DNA of 64,000 nt from Dyella sp. RRB7 (GTDB lineage: Bacteria > Pseudomonadota > Gammaproteobacteria > Xanthomonadales > Rhodanobacteraceae). The position numbers and the translations under genes were made by a program. The stretch is taken from the NCBI RefSeq assembly GCF_022761115.1, contig NZ_JAKWJS010000008.1, forward strand, positions 98,222 to 162,221, read 5' to 3'. Positions 10,401-18,408 of the stretch are shown piece by piece (the first letter of the stretch is position 1; every line of letters starts with the position of its first letter). The notes under the pieces are model-generated. The model saw nothing but the letters and a program-made list of their open reading frames with translations. It did no database searches and had not been told where the DNA came from.

Positions 10401-13400
10401 TCGAGCTGCGCGACAGCCAGCCCGAGCCGCAGGTGGCTCACGTACTGTTCGAGCCGCATGCCGACGACCTGGCCGACGGCGCCGTGCCGCTCAGCGATGC
10501 GGAGCATGAACATGCGCTCGCCGCCTCGCTCGACGCGGCGCTGCATGACGCTTCCGGACACGCGCCCGACGCCGGCTCCGCGCCGGTGCCACCGGAACAG
10601 CACGGCACCGACCGCTACACCGACGAACTGCTGGCCGCGCTCGGCGAGTTCGACCTGGATGCGCACCTGCCCGAAGCGGAACCGGCATCGCCGACGCACC
10701 ACGTCGAAGAACCCGCGGCTGCGGGTGCTGCCGATGAGAGCGACTTCGAGGCCGCCTACGCCGATCTGCTCGGCGAAGCCGACACGCTGGACGTCGATAC
10801 GGCCAGCGAAGAGGTGGCCAAGCCGGTGGAAGGCGAGGCCGTGCACGACGTCGATCTCGAACTCGACGAGGCATCGCTCGCCGCCTTGCTGGAAGAGATT
10901 CCGCACAGCGCTGTCGTCGAGGAGACGACGGCAGCCGGCGACGTGCCGGCTGCCGAGCCTGAAGCACATGTCGAGCCCGAGGCACCTGTCGAGGAAGCGA
11001 CCGAGGTTGTAGCGCAGGAAAGCGCCGGGGCACCGGTCGAGGCCATCGAGCCCGCCAGCGTGGAAACGGTCGAGGCCGCCGCGCCTGCCGTCGAAGAACC
11101 GGTCGTGGCGGAAGAGCCGGTGGCCATCGAGCCGCCGGAGCACCTCGCGTCGACCGAAGCAGCCGCAGAATCCCAGGTACTGTCGCCCCACCAGATCGAT
11201 CCGGACCTGCTCGAGATCTTTATCGAGGAAGCCCGCGAGATCCTCGATCATTCCGATGGCGTGCTCGCCCAGTGGCGCGCCGAGCCTTCGGCGATCGAGC
11301 ATGTGGCGGAACTGCAGCGCGACCTGCACACGCTCAAGGGCGGCGCGCGCATAGCCGGCATGGTGCCGGTGGGCGACCTCACGCATGCCATCGAGACGGC
11401 GCTGGAAAAACCGTTGCAGGCCGATTCGGCGCATACCGGCGAGTTGATCGCCGCGCTGGAAGCCGGTTTCGACCAGCTGCACGGCCTGGTGCAGCGCGTG
11501 TCGCAGGGACGCACCCTCGATTATCCGCAGGCGATGATCGACCGCTTCCTGGCGATGGCCGATACGGCGGATACGGCCGAGGCCGCGGAACCCGTCACGG
11601 CGAACGTGGTGCCTTTCCCGGAGCGGCTGAAGCTGCCCGAGTTGTTGCCGGAAGAGCGCGAAGAAATCCAGGGCGCTCCGCAGGAACAGATCCGCGTCCG
11701 CGCCGAATTGCTCGACACGCTCGTCAATCATGCGGGCGAGGTGGCGATCTACCGTTCGCGCCTCGAGCAGCAGGTGGCCGGTTACCGCTTCAATCTGGTC
11801 GAGCTGGACCAGACCGTGCAGCGTCTGCGCAGCCAGCTGCGCATGCTGGAGATCGAAACGGAAGCGCAGATCATCGCGCGTTTCCAGCGCGAGCATCGCG
11901 AAGCGGGCATGGCCGTGTTCGATCCGCTCGAGCTCGACCGTTTCTCCCAGTTGCAGCAGTACTCGCGTGCACTGGCCGAGTCGGTATCCGACTTGGTGTC
12001 CATCCAGAGCATGCTCGATGAACTGACCCGCCAGGCGGAAACCCTGCTGATCCAGCAGTCGCGCGTCAGTTCGGAGCTGCAGGACGGCCTGCTGCGCACG
12101 CGCATGCTGCCGTTCGACACCATGGTGCCCAACCTTCGCCGCACGCTGCGCCAGGCGGCGCAGGAAGAGGGCAAGAGCGCCCAGCTGTACGTGGAGGGCG
12201 CCCACGGCGAAATGGATCGCAACCTGCTCGACCGCATCAAGGCACCGTTCGAGCACATGCTGCGCAACGCGGTGGCGCACGGCATCGAGACGCCGGCCGA
12301 ACGCCGCCAGGCGGGCAAGCCGGTCGAAGGCGCGGTGCGCATCCGAGTGACGCGCGAGGCCACCGAGGTGGTGGTGCGCGTGACCGACGATGGTCGTGGC
12401 CTCGATCGCGAGGCGATCCGCAAGCGCGGCGTCGAGCGCGGGCTGGTCCGCGCCGATGCCAAGCTCAGCGATGACCAGGTGCTTGCGCTGATCACCCAGC
12501 CCGGCTTCTCCACCGCCAGCACGGTGACACAGCTGGCCGGTCGCGGCGTGGGCATGGACGTGGTGGCCAACGAGATCAAGCAGCTCGGCGGCTCGCTGTC
12601 GATCGAATCGAAGAGCGGCGAAGGCACCACCTTCATCCTGCGCCTGCCGTTCACGCTGGCGGTCACCCAGGCCATCCTGGTGCGCATCGGCGAATCCACC
12701 TTCGCCATTCCCATGACCTCGGTGCAGGGCGTGGCGCGCATCAGCCCGTCCGAACTGGCCGAGCGCCTGGCCGATGGCGAACCTTCATTCCCCTATGCGG
12801 GCGAGAACTACAGCATCCACGACCTGTCCGAACTGCTCGGCATCGTGGGCGGCCACGGCGGTGACGAAGAACAGCTGCCATTGCTGCTGACCCGCGCCGG
12901 CGACCTGCGTGCCGCCATTCGCATCGACGCCGTGATCGGCTCGCGCGAAATCGTGGTGAAGTCGGTCGGCCCGCAGATCAGTTCGGTGCCCGGCATCCTG
13001 GGCGCCACCATCATGGGCGATGGTTCGGTGCTGATCATTCTTGATCTCGCTCCGCTGGTGCGCCACGGCGTCGCCCGTCGCCTGCAGCGCCTGGAAGAAG
13101 GGCTCAGCGCGGTCGCCACCCCGGTGGTGGAAGAAGTCCGCGTGCGTCCGCTGGTGATGGTGGTCGATGACTCCATCACCATGCGCAAGGTCACCGGCCG
13201 CGTGCTGGAGCGCCACGAGTACGAGGTCAGCACGGCCAAGGACGGTGTCGATGCCATCGAGAAGCTGCACGATCGCGTGCCCGACCTGATGCTGCTCGAC
13301 ATCGAGATGCCGCGCATGGACGGTTACGAGCTGGCCACGCACATGAAGGCCGATCCGCGCCTGCGTGATGTGCCGATCATCATGATCACCTCGCGCACCG

Positions 13401-13534
13401 GCGACAAACATCGCCAGCGCGCCTTCGACATCGGCGTGGATCGCTACCTCGGCAAGCCTTACCAGGAAGCCGAGCTGTTGACCCAGATTGGCGAAGTGCT
13501 CGAGCAGCGCGCCATGGAGTCGCTCAATGGCTGA
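7421..13534 (+). CDS. chpA: Chp system hybrid sensor kinase ChpA (PilL), multiple HPt domains
   Basis: CheA-type hybrid kinase of 2037 residues that phosphorylates PilG and PilH. Seen in order: an HPt-like segment with H51 in DSLHQVQGTLRM; a FimL-like helical N-terminal half; HPt domains with H732 (FHTLKGSGRL), H919 (VHTLHGAIAM) and H1303 (LHTLKGGARI); an acidic Ala/Glu/Val-rich linker at about 1110-1250; dimerisation region near 1430; HATPase with N-box N1616 and H1620, DDGRGLD near 1655 and GRGVGMDVV near 1707; a CheW domain to about 1890; and a receiver with phosphoacceptor D1960 and lysine in YLGKPY. The ATG follows GAGAGGGG. Fewer HPt/SPT/TPT modules are visible than in Pseudomonas ChpA. 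Confidence 0.95.
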   Translation: MRLQDHIDFTTLQWVKPELDETLASAREALESYVDNPGDRDAMRSCADSLHQVQGTLRMVELYGAAMVTEEMETLAISLLEDHVADRENAYAALMRGLMQLPDYLERLSGGHRDVPVVLLPLLNDLRSSRGQQALHESALFAPNLDMALPPQVPAAAHDAAPERQRSEVSTLRLRFQQQLLSWFRGQGNDQQLGGMIQTLDAITARCHSVAGRRLWWIAAGVLEGMQQGALKAQAAEVRQLIGKVDRSIRQLVEQGEASLRGGDADELARKLLYVVGQVRQGSPRMELLRQTYALDALLPEESEIEHARGSMSGHNRALLDSVAKALKDDLLRVKESLDLFLRQTDADPAQLASQTEVLERVGDTLGMLALGVPRRVVNEQRRVLDEIATRVRAPDEELLLDVAGALLYVEASLDDHIESLGADEEIPADTSTSMLPRSEARHILATLMHEATANTGKVKESIVAYVESGWQPQQLAEVGPLMDEVAGAMRMLSAPRPAELAEGIGRFVGNELLADRRVPSSAQMDHLADALAALEYYLEAAREHRGGLEHILDVAEHSLSTLGYWPLPAARVADPGELDEAPEHVAKAADAALAAALANQPELTESVSLSHGDDLSGLIVGSSDTPPPVEHEITGLRLADTQHIAPQEALQGDESEWIEIEEEIFEQVPVAGSAVVDAGFQTSTAGIDDDIRDIFLEEMQEEIDNLHAARQSWLADPQQLDALVPIRRSFHTLKGSGRLVGASTLGEFAWKVENMLNRVLDQSIQPHAGVQEVVTAAIDALPPLRAALTGEGVLTAPIAAIMETAERLSAGHEDARIADVAPVAMETVRRVVRRRVPRLDAAVAAVPTASLADIEATPAAPVEHADIVIEAPVMPPIDPVLLEILRSEVAQYLATIRTAINRVDGELRVDDSLLRAVHTLHGAIAMVDIPLLTHLLSPLESLLKRLRAAGLPLSDEGVHLLSRSADAVDHVMGQFDAPSPQLPDIDGLIQRLIELRDSQPEPQVAHVLFEPHADDLADGAVPLSDAEHEHALAASLDAALHDASGHAPDAGSAPVPPEQHGTDRYTDELLAALGEFDLDAHLPEAEPASPTHHVEEPAAAGAADESDFEAAYADLLGEADTLDVDTASEEVAKPVEGEAVHDVDLELDEASLAALLEEIPHSAVVEETTAAGDVPAAEPEAHVEPEAPVEEATEVVAQESAGAPVEAIEPASVETVEAAAPAVEEPVVAEEPVAIEPPEHLASTEAAAESQVLSPHQIDPDLLEIFIEEAREILDHSDGVLAQWRAEPSAIEHVAELQRDLHTLKGGARIAGMVPVGDLTHAIETALEKPLQADSAHTGELIAALEAGFDQLHGLVQRVSQGRTLDYPQAMIDRFLAMADTADTAEAAEPVTANVVPFPERLKLPELLPEEREEIQGAPQEQIRVRAELLDTLVNHAGEVAIYRSRLEQQVAGYRFNLVELDQTVQRLRSQLRMLEIETEAQIIARFQREHREAGMAVFDPLELDRFSQLQQYSRALAESVSDLVSIQSMLDELTRQAETLLIQQSRVSSELQDGLLRTRMLPFDTMVPNLRRTLRQAAQEEGKSAQLYVEGAHGEMDRNLLDRIKAPFEHMLRNAVAHGIETPAERRQAGKPVEGAVRIRVTREATEVVVRVTDDGRGLDREAIRKRGVERGLVRADAKLSDDQVLALITQPGFSTASTVTQLAGRGVGMDVVANEIKQLGGSLSIESKSGEGTTFILRLPFTLAVTQAILVRIGESTFAIPMTSVQGVARISPSELAERLADGEPSFPYAGENYSIHDLSELLGIVGGHGGDEEQLPLLLTRAGDLRAAIRIDAVIGSREIVVKSVGPQISSVPGILGATIMGDGSVLIILDLAPLVRHGVARRLQRLEEGLSAVATPVVEEVRVRPLVMVVDDSITMRKVTGRVLERHEYEVSTAKDGVDAIEKLHDRVPDLMLLDIEMPRMDGYELATHMKADPRLRDVPIIMITSRTGDKHRQRAFDIGVDRYLGKPYQEAELLTQIGEVLEQRAMESLNG

Positions 13535-15206
13535 ATCGGCTACCGCAGTGGCGCTTCTGTTCGACGATGTCGAGCTGGGGAGCCAGCTACGCGACGCGCT
13601 TCGCGAACACGGGGCGCGCATCGTGCACGAGGGCGCGCTGGCCACCCTGGATCGGGAAGTGCTGGACGGCAGCGGCGCCGAGGTCGTGGTGGTAAACCTG
13701 GACGAGGATGCCGACGGCGACCTCGACCGCCTCTACGAACTGCTCGATGGCAACCATCCCCGGGTGGTGTTCAATGATGCGCAGGCCAGCCGCCGGCTCG
13801 ATGGCTGGGATCGGGCGCGCTGGGCTCGCCACCTGGCCGTCAAGGTCATGGCGGAAGGGGATTTCGATCCGCCGCGCCCGCTGGATGCGCCCGCCGTGCC
13901 GGTGGCCGCCGAAGGTCTTGCCGTGGCCGAAGCACCGCGGGAAGCCGTGCCGGCCGTCGCCGAGACGGTTGCTTTGGAATCGAGCCACGAGGCGTTTTCC
14001 GCGCTCGACGCTTTTCACGCACCGGCGGCGCCGGAAAGCATCCATGCGGCCGAGTCCGAATCGCTCGCGGCGGAGCTGGAAGCCTTGCTGGCCGCGGACG
14101 ACGACCCGCCCCTCGAAGAGGAGCTGGGCAGCGGGCTGAAATTCAGTGCGGATGACGTGCTGCCACCACTGCACGATGGTCATTTCGGCGTGGATGCGCT
14201 GGCGACACAGGGCCCCGCGCCGGTGGCACAGAACGAGGCGGAGCAGGAACAGGACGCCGCCGTGCGGCCCATGCCTTCGTTCCAGCTCGATCACCTGGAT
14301 CTGGCACCGCTCGATGAATCATTCATGCCGGCAGTTGCTGCTGTGCCGATCGCGGCAGAACAGGAACCGTCGTCCTTGCTGGGCTCGGCGTCTGCCTGGG
14401 CCCTGGTCGACAATGACGAGGCACCGGCGGCGGTGCCGCCGCGCCCTTCCGAGTTCGGCATCGAGAAGCTCTCCGCAGCGGATTTCCTCGCGCCCCAGGG
14501 CGGCAGCGAGGAGGAGTCCGACATTCGGCCGGGCATGAGCCTGGAGCTCGTGTCGATCGAGGAAGCGATTGCGCCCACGGTGCATGACGGCACCGGTCAC
14601 GAGATGCTGCTCAGTGACCTGGATAGCGCGATCAGTCGCGTACTGGTGCTGGGCGCCGCGGCGGACAGCGTCGATGCGGTCTGCGCGTTCCTGTCGCACC
14701 TGCCCGGCGACCTGCGGCTGACCGTGCTGCACGTCCAGCATCTGGCCGGCACGTCGGCCGATGCCCTGGCCCGGCAATTGGACCAGCACAGCCGGTTGCC
14801 GGTACGGGAGGCGGTGCATGGCGCGCGAGCGCGTATGGGTGAAGTACTGGTAGTGCCCGATGGCCAGCAGGCGCGGTTGCATCGCGACGGCCGTATCGAA
14901 CTGCAATCGCTGGACAGCCCGAACGTGCAGAGCTCGCCGATCGACGCCAGCTTCACCATGGCGGCCAACGTCTTTGGTCGCAGCGCGCAGGCGATCGTGT
15001 TTGCCGGTCAGGCCAATGATGCCCTGGGTGGCTGTCAGGCCATTCATGACCGGGGTGGTCAGGTTTGGGTGGAAGCGTCATCCGATGGGCATTTCGCCGA
15101 TATGGTGCACGGCATCGAAGCTGAGCGCCTGCATAGCTATTCCGGCACGCCCGCTGAGCTGGCGGCGCGCCTGGTCGAGGAGATGTCGATGGAGGGCCGG
15201 CGATGA
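13527..15206 (+). CDS. chpB: ChpB-like protein with degenerate CheB methylesterase domain
   Basis: 559-residue protein in the position of the methylesterase ChpB. The N-terminal 110 residues resemble a receiver without a clear phosphoacceptor pattern. A long acidic low-complexity linker follows, then a C-terminal CheB-like domain from about residue 370. That domain keeps the H in HVQHLAG and the D in AGQANDALGG, matching two members of the CheB Ser-His-Asp triad. The nucleophile motif normally reading GAST-GG is LGAAADS here, with A378 where serine is expected, so esterase activity is unlikely. The ATG lies eight bases inside the end of chpA and the gene overlaps chpC by ATGA. It may act as a scaffold or pseudoenzyme; that is inference. 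Confidence 0.85.
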   Translation: MAESATAVALLFDDVELGSQLRDALREHGARIVHEGALATLDREVLDGSGAEVVVVNLDEDADGDLDRLYELLDGNHPRVVFNDAQASRRLDGWDRARWARHLAVKVMAEGDFDPPRPLDAPAVPVAAEGLAVAEAPREAVPAVAETVALESSHEAFSALDAFHAPAAPESIHAAESESLAAELEALLAADDDPPLEEELGSGLKFSADDVLPPLHDGHFGVDALATQGPAPVAQNEAEQEQDAAVRPMPSFQLDHLDLAPLDESFMPAVAAVPIAAEQEPSSLLGSASAWALVDNDEAPAAVPPRPSEFGIEKLSAADFLAPQGGSEEESDIRPGMSLELVSIEEAIAPTVHDGTGHEMLLSDLDSAISRVLVLGAAADSVDAVCAFLSHLPGDLRLTVLHVQHLAGTSADALARQLDQHSRLPVREAVHGARARMGEVLVVPDGQQARLHRDGRIELQSLDSPNVQSSPIDASFTMAANVFGRSAQAIVFAGQANDALGGCQAIHDRGGQVWVEASSDGHFADMVHGIEAERLHSYSGTPAELAARLVEEMSMEGRR

Positions 15207-15679
15207 GCGAACTACCGCTTCCGCGTGAAATTCGTTGTGTACTGGTGCCGGTGGGCAACCTGCGTTTGCTGCTGCCCAATGCCACCGTGGCCGAAGTGAT
15301 CACCCTGCCCACGCCCGAACCGGTGGAAGGGGCGCCTGCCTGGCTGCTTGGCCGTATTGCATGGCGTGGCTGGCGCGTGCCGTTGCTGTCGTTCAGCACC
15401 CTGGCCGGGGCCAACGACGGCGATAGCGAGCAGGCCGTGCGCGTGGCCGTATTGAAGGCGTTGGGCGGTCATGCCGAACTGCCGTTCGTGGCGGTGATCA
15501 CCCAGGGTTTTCCGCGCCTGACCACGCTCAACGCCGAGCTGATCATTCCCACCCATGACGGCGTACCGTTGCCGCCGGGCGTGCGCGCGCAGGTGCTGGT
15601 GCGTGACGACGTCGCGGTCATCCCCGATCTGGAAGGCATCGAAGCGGAGCTGGTCGAGCTGCTCGACCTGGCCAGCTAG
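15203..15679 (+). CDS. chpC: CheW-like adaptor ChpC
   Basis: A 158-residue single CheW-domain protein at the end of the Chp operon. It carries the strand LVPVGNLRLLLPNATVAEVI, then PAWLLGRIAWRGWRVPLLS, which aligns with the CheW core LGVVNVRGxVIPVIDL, and ends at IPDLEGIEAELVELLDLAS. In Pseudomonas ChpC is thought to connect extra receptors to ChpA. The ATG overlaps the chpB-like stop (ATGA), indicating coupling. The gene runs toward rsmE and the two ends meet over a short hairpin. Confidence 0.88.
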   Translation: MSELPLPREIRCVLVPVGNLRLLLPNATVAEVITLPTPEPVEGAPAWLLGRIAWRGWRVPLLSFSTLAGANDGDSEQAVRVAVLKALGGHAELPFVAVITQGFPRLTTLNAELIIPTHDGVPLPPGVRAQVLVRDDVAVIPDLEGIEAELVELLDLAS

Positions 15680-15691
15680 ACCGCCTTGGCA

Positions 15692-15714
15692 CACGGCGAC
15701 TAGACGTCGCCGTG
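15692..15714. terminator. hairpin between convergent chpC and rsmE
   Basis: Perfect 9-base-pair stem CACGGCGAC / GTCGCCGTG with the 5-base loop TAGAC; it includes the rsmE stop codon. There is no T-run on either side, so intrinsic termination is uncertain. The position between converging gene ends suggests a bidirectional stop or mRNA 3'-end stabiliser. Confidence 0.45.
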
Positions 15715-16434
15715 CAGCGCCTGCAGCGCCGCCAGGGCGGCCAGGCCGGCGGTTTCCGTGCGCAGGATGCGCGGGCCCAGCCGCAATCCCTGGAAGCCGG
15801 CCTCGGTCAGCGCGGCCACGTCCCGGTTACCCAGTCCCCCTTCCGGGCCAACCACCAGGATGCCCCCGGCCGGTGCGAAACGCAGCTCGCCGGCCCTGTG
15901 CGTGCCTTCCGGCAGCAGGGCCAGGCGCAGGGCGCCGTGGTTCTCCAGGGAACCCAGCCACGCATCGAGCGCGATGGCCGGCATGACCTCGGGCAGGCTG
16001 GCGCGGCCGCTTTGCTCGCAGGCGCTGGCCACCACGGCGCGCCAGTGGAGCAGGCGTTTCTCGGCGCGTGCCGCATCCAGCCGCACTTCGGAACGCTCGG
16101 TGAGCAGCGGCACGATGCGCGCCACGCCAAGCTCGGTGGCCTTCTGCACGATCAGGTCCATCTTCTCGCCCCGCGCCACGCCCTGCGCAAGGGTCAGCCG
16201 CAGCGGCGATTCGTTGTCGATGGGCTGCGACGACAGCACCTGTACGCTCACGTCGCGCTTGCCCACCGCCTGGATGACGGCGGGGTAATCGTGGCCGTCA
16301 CCGTTGAACAGCGTGATGCCATCCCCGGCGACCAGCCGCAGCACGCGCGCCACATGCTCCCCGGCCTGCGCGGGCAGGCCCAATTCAAGGCCGACGGCCA
16401 GGGGATGGTCGACATGGATGCGGATGGTGCGCAT
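15700..16434 (-). CDS. rsmE: 16S rRNA (uracil-1498-N3)-methyltransferase RsmE
   Basis: Methylates N3 of U1498 in 16S rRNA using S-adenosylmethionine. The 244-residue protein has the N-terminal PUA-like part with HVARVLRLVAGDGITLFNGDG and a SPOUT-type knotted C-terminal domain with KATELGVARIVPLLTERSEV, the glycine-rich VVGPEGGLGNRDV loop and LGPRILRTETA, all diagnostic. The ATG at 16432-16434 gives MRTIRIHVDHP; the open frame extends far upstream, but nothing there resembles the family. It converges with the Chp operon. Confidence 0.96.
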   Translation of the reverse strand: MRTIRIHVDHPLAVGLELGLPAQAGEHVARVLRLVAGDGITLFNGDGHDYPAVIQAVGKRDVSVQVLSSQPIDNESPLRLTLAQGVARGEKMDLIVQKATELGVARIVPLLTERSEVRLDAARAEKRLLHWRAVVASACEQSGRASLPEVMPAIALDAWLGSLENHGALRLALLPEGTHRAGELRFAPAGGILVVGPEGGLGNRDVAALTEAGFQGLRLGPRILRTETAGLAALAALQALHGDV

Positions 16435-16608
16435 GGAGCGATTCGTGCCGTCAAAACGGCGAGCATAACGGACGCGCGAAGCGCCGTCCCGCGCGGGTTG
16501 CGGGGCAAAAGCTGAACGAACGGGTGAGGCAAAGGTAGGAGCCATTGCCTGAAGGACTACATCGGCGCAGCATGAAGTCAGGCCCGTTCCCTTCCGGAGG
16601 CGGAAGTC

Positions 16609-16968
16609 ATGTCCAAGCCCACTCAACCGACCCTGCTCGCCTTGCTCATCGCCCTGGGGGCGACCACCGCAGCCGTGGCGCAGGACACCACGGCGCCCGC
16701 CGCCGACGCGTCCCATATGCACGCCTTGCCGGGCGGGCAGATCAGCCCCTATACGCCGACGCAGGCCGATCAGCAGCCGGTGCCCAAGCCGGGCGACCGC
16801 AACTGCCTGCAGACCACCGGCAGCCTGATCAAGCCCAAGCCGGGCAACTGCCTGCCGGTACACGGCAACAGCTACAGCAAGGAAGACCTCGATCGCACGG
16901 GCCAGCCGAATGTAGGGCCGGCACTGCAGATGCTCGACCCGAGCATCACCGTGCGCGGCGGCCACTGA
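16609..16968 (+). CDS. exported hypothetical protein with Pro-rich tail
   Basis: A 119-residue protein of no recognised family. A clear signal peptide covers residues 1-25 (hydrophobic LLALLIALGATTAAVA, cleavage expected after AVA-QD). The mature part has two cysteines, in DRNCLQTTGS and PGNCLPVHG, spaced 17 apart and flanked by repeated PKPG motifs, which may form one disulfide in the periplasm. The ATG is preceded by GGAGGCGGAAGTC, a strong ribosome site. It lies between rsmE and bioA, divergent from the first and convergent with the second, so it is probably monocistronic. Confidence 0.75.
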   Translation: MSKPTQPTLLALLIALGATTAAVAQDTTAPAADASHMHALPGGQISPYTPTQADQQPVPKPGDRNCLQTTGSLIKPKPGNCLPVHGNSYSKEDLDRTGQPNVGPALQMLDPSITVRGGH

Positions 16969-16996
16969 CGACCGCGGCTGACCGTGGCGCGGCCGC

Positions 16997-18358
16997 TCAG
17001 CCCGCCACGGCGCGTTCGATGCCGCTGGTGGCGACGTCCACCAGGTGATCGATGTCCTGCGTGGTGACCACATAGGGCGGCATGAAATAAATCACGTCGC
17101 CCAGCGGACGCAGCAGCGCGCCGTTTTCCAATCCGTGCAGGTACACGCGCAGCCCCCGTCGTTCGCCGGGCGGGAAGGGCTGGCGGCGGCGCTTGTCGGC
17201 CACCAGTTCCACCGCGGCGATCATGCCGGTCTGGCGTACGTCCGCCACATGCGGGTGATCGCGTAGCGGGGCCAGCCGCGATGCCAGGTGGGCCGCCAAG
17301 GCCCGGTTGCGTGCCAACACCGGTTCGTCCCGGAAGATGTGCAGGGTTTCCAGCGCCACCCGGCAGGCCAGCGGATTGCCGGTGTAGCTGTGCGAATGCA
17401 GGAACGCCTTGCCGGCGCTGTATTCGGCATAGAACGCCTCGTAGACGTGCGTGGTGGTGAGCACCGCCGACAGCGGCAGGAAGCCACCGGTGAGCCCTTT
17501 GGACAGGCACATGAAGTCCGGCGCCACCTTGGCCTGCTCGCAGGCGAACAGCGTGCCGGTGCGGCCGAAGCCCACGGCGATCTCGTCGGCGATGAAATGC
17601 ACCTGGAACTCGTCGCACAGCGCGCGCAGTCCAGCCAGGTAATCCGGGTGATACATGCGCATGCCACCGGCGCATTGCACCAGTGGCTCGACGATGACCG
17701 CGCACACTTCGTGGGCGTGCCGTTGCAGCAGCTGCCGCAGCTCGCCGAGCCGGCGCTGCGCCAGCTGTGCGGCGCTCTCGCCGGGCTCGGCCTCATAGGT
17801 ATCGGCGGAGGGCGCGAGAATCGGCGTGAGCAGCAAAGGCGCATAGGTCTTGCGATACAGCGCCACATCGCTGACCGACAGCGCGCCCAGCGTCTCGCCG
17901 TGATAGCTGCCGGTAAGCGCGATAAACCGCGTCTTCTCGCCATGGCCCTGGTTGAGCCAATAATGGAAGCTCATCTTGAGCGCCACCTCGATCGCCGCCG
18001 ACCCATTGTCGGCGTAGAACACGCGTTCCAGGCCGGGCGGTGTCACGCGCACCAGCTCCTCGGCCAGCGCCACGGCCGGCTCATGGGTGAAGCCGGCGAA
18101 TATCACGTGCTCGAGCGTGCGCGCCTGCTCGGCCAGTGCTGCCGCCAGGCGCGGATTGGCATGCCCGAACAGGTTGGTCCACCACGAACTGATGCCGTCC
18201 AGGTAACGGCGCCCATCGGTGCCGACCAGCCAGGCGCCATCGCCGCGGGCGACCGGCACCATCGGCACCGTTTCGTGATCGTGCATTTGCGTGCAGGGAT
18301 GCCACAGGTGTTGCAGGTCGCGGCGCACCAGCGCATCGACGGCGGGGAAGGTATTCAT
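16997..18358 (-). CDS. bioA: adenosylmethionine-8-amino-7-oxononanoate aminotransferase
   Basis: PLP-dependent class III aminotransferase (453 residues) that converts KAPA to DAPA in biotin synthesis using S-adenosylmethionine as amino donor. Diagnostic blocks: HLWHPCTQMHDH at the N-terminus, DGISSWWTNLFGHANP, YADNGSAAIEVALKMS, GSYHGETLGALSV, the IADEIAVGFGRTGT aspartate block, and the PLP lysine in CLSKGLTGGFLPLS. The WHPCTQ and SSWW motifs separate BioA from other class III enzymes. The ATG at 18356-18358 (MNTFPAVDAL) was chosen over an upstream start that would run into the gspN leader. No other biotin gene is in the window. It is divergent from gspN with about 50 bases between. Confidence 0.95.
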   Translation of the reverse strand: MNTFPAVDALVRRDLQHLWHPCTQMHDHETVPMVPVARGDGAWLVGTDGRRYLDGISSWWTNLFGHANPRLAAALAEQARTLEHVIFAGFTHEPAVALAEELVRVTPPGLERVFYADNGSAAIEVALKMSFHYWLNQGHGEKTRFIALTGSYHGETLGALSVSDVALYRKTYAPLLLTPILAPSADTYEAEPGESAAQLAQRRLGELRQLLQRHAHEVCAVIVEPLVQCAGGMRMYHPDYLAGLRALCDEFQVHFIADEIAVGFGRTGTLFACEQAKVAPDFMCLSKGLTGGFLPLSAVLTTTHVYEAFYAEYSAGKAFLHSHSYTGNPLACRVALETLHIFRDEPVLARNRALAAHLASRLAPLRDHPHVADVRQTGMIAAVELVADKRRRQPFPPGERRGLRVYLHGLENGALLRPLGDVIYFMPPYVVTTQDIDHLVDVATSGIERAVAG

Positions 18359-18408
18359 CCGGCTATGATCGGTGCTTGGAGCACCTTCACTCAAGTCCGG
18401 GAGTCGTT

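Noticed and set aside
7397..12280. A 1627-codon open frame on the minus strand opposite chpA.
   Set aside because: Composition (His/Arg/Gly-rich) is that of a high-GC shadow frame; no motif, and chpA on the other strand has clear domains.
15700..17073. Extension of rsmE to a 457-codon protein.
   Set aside because: Upstream part is not homologous and crosses the exported protein gene; standard RsmE length starts at 16434.
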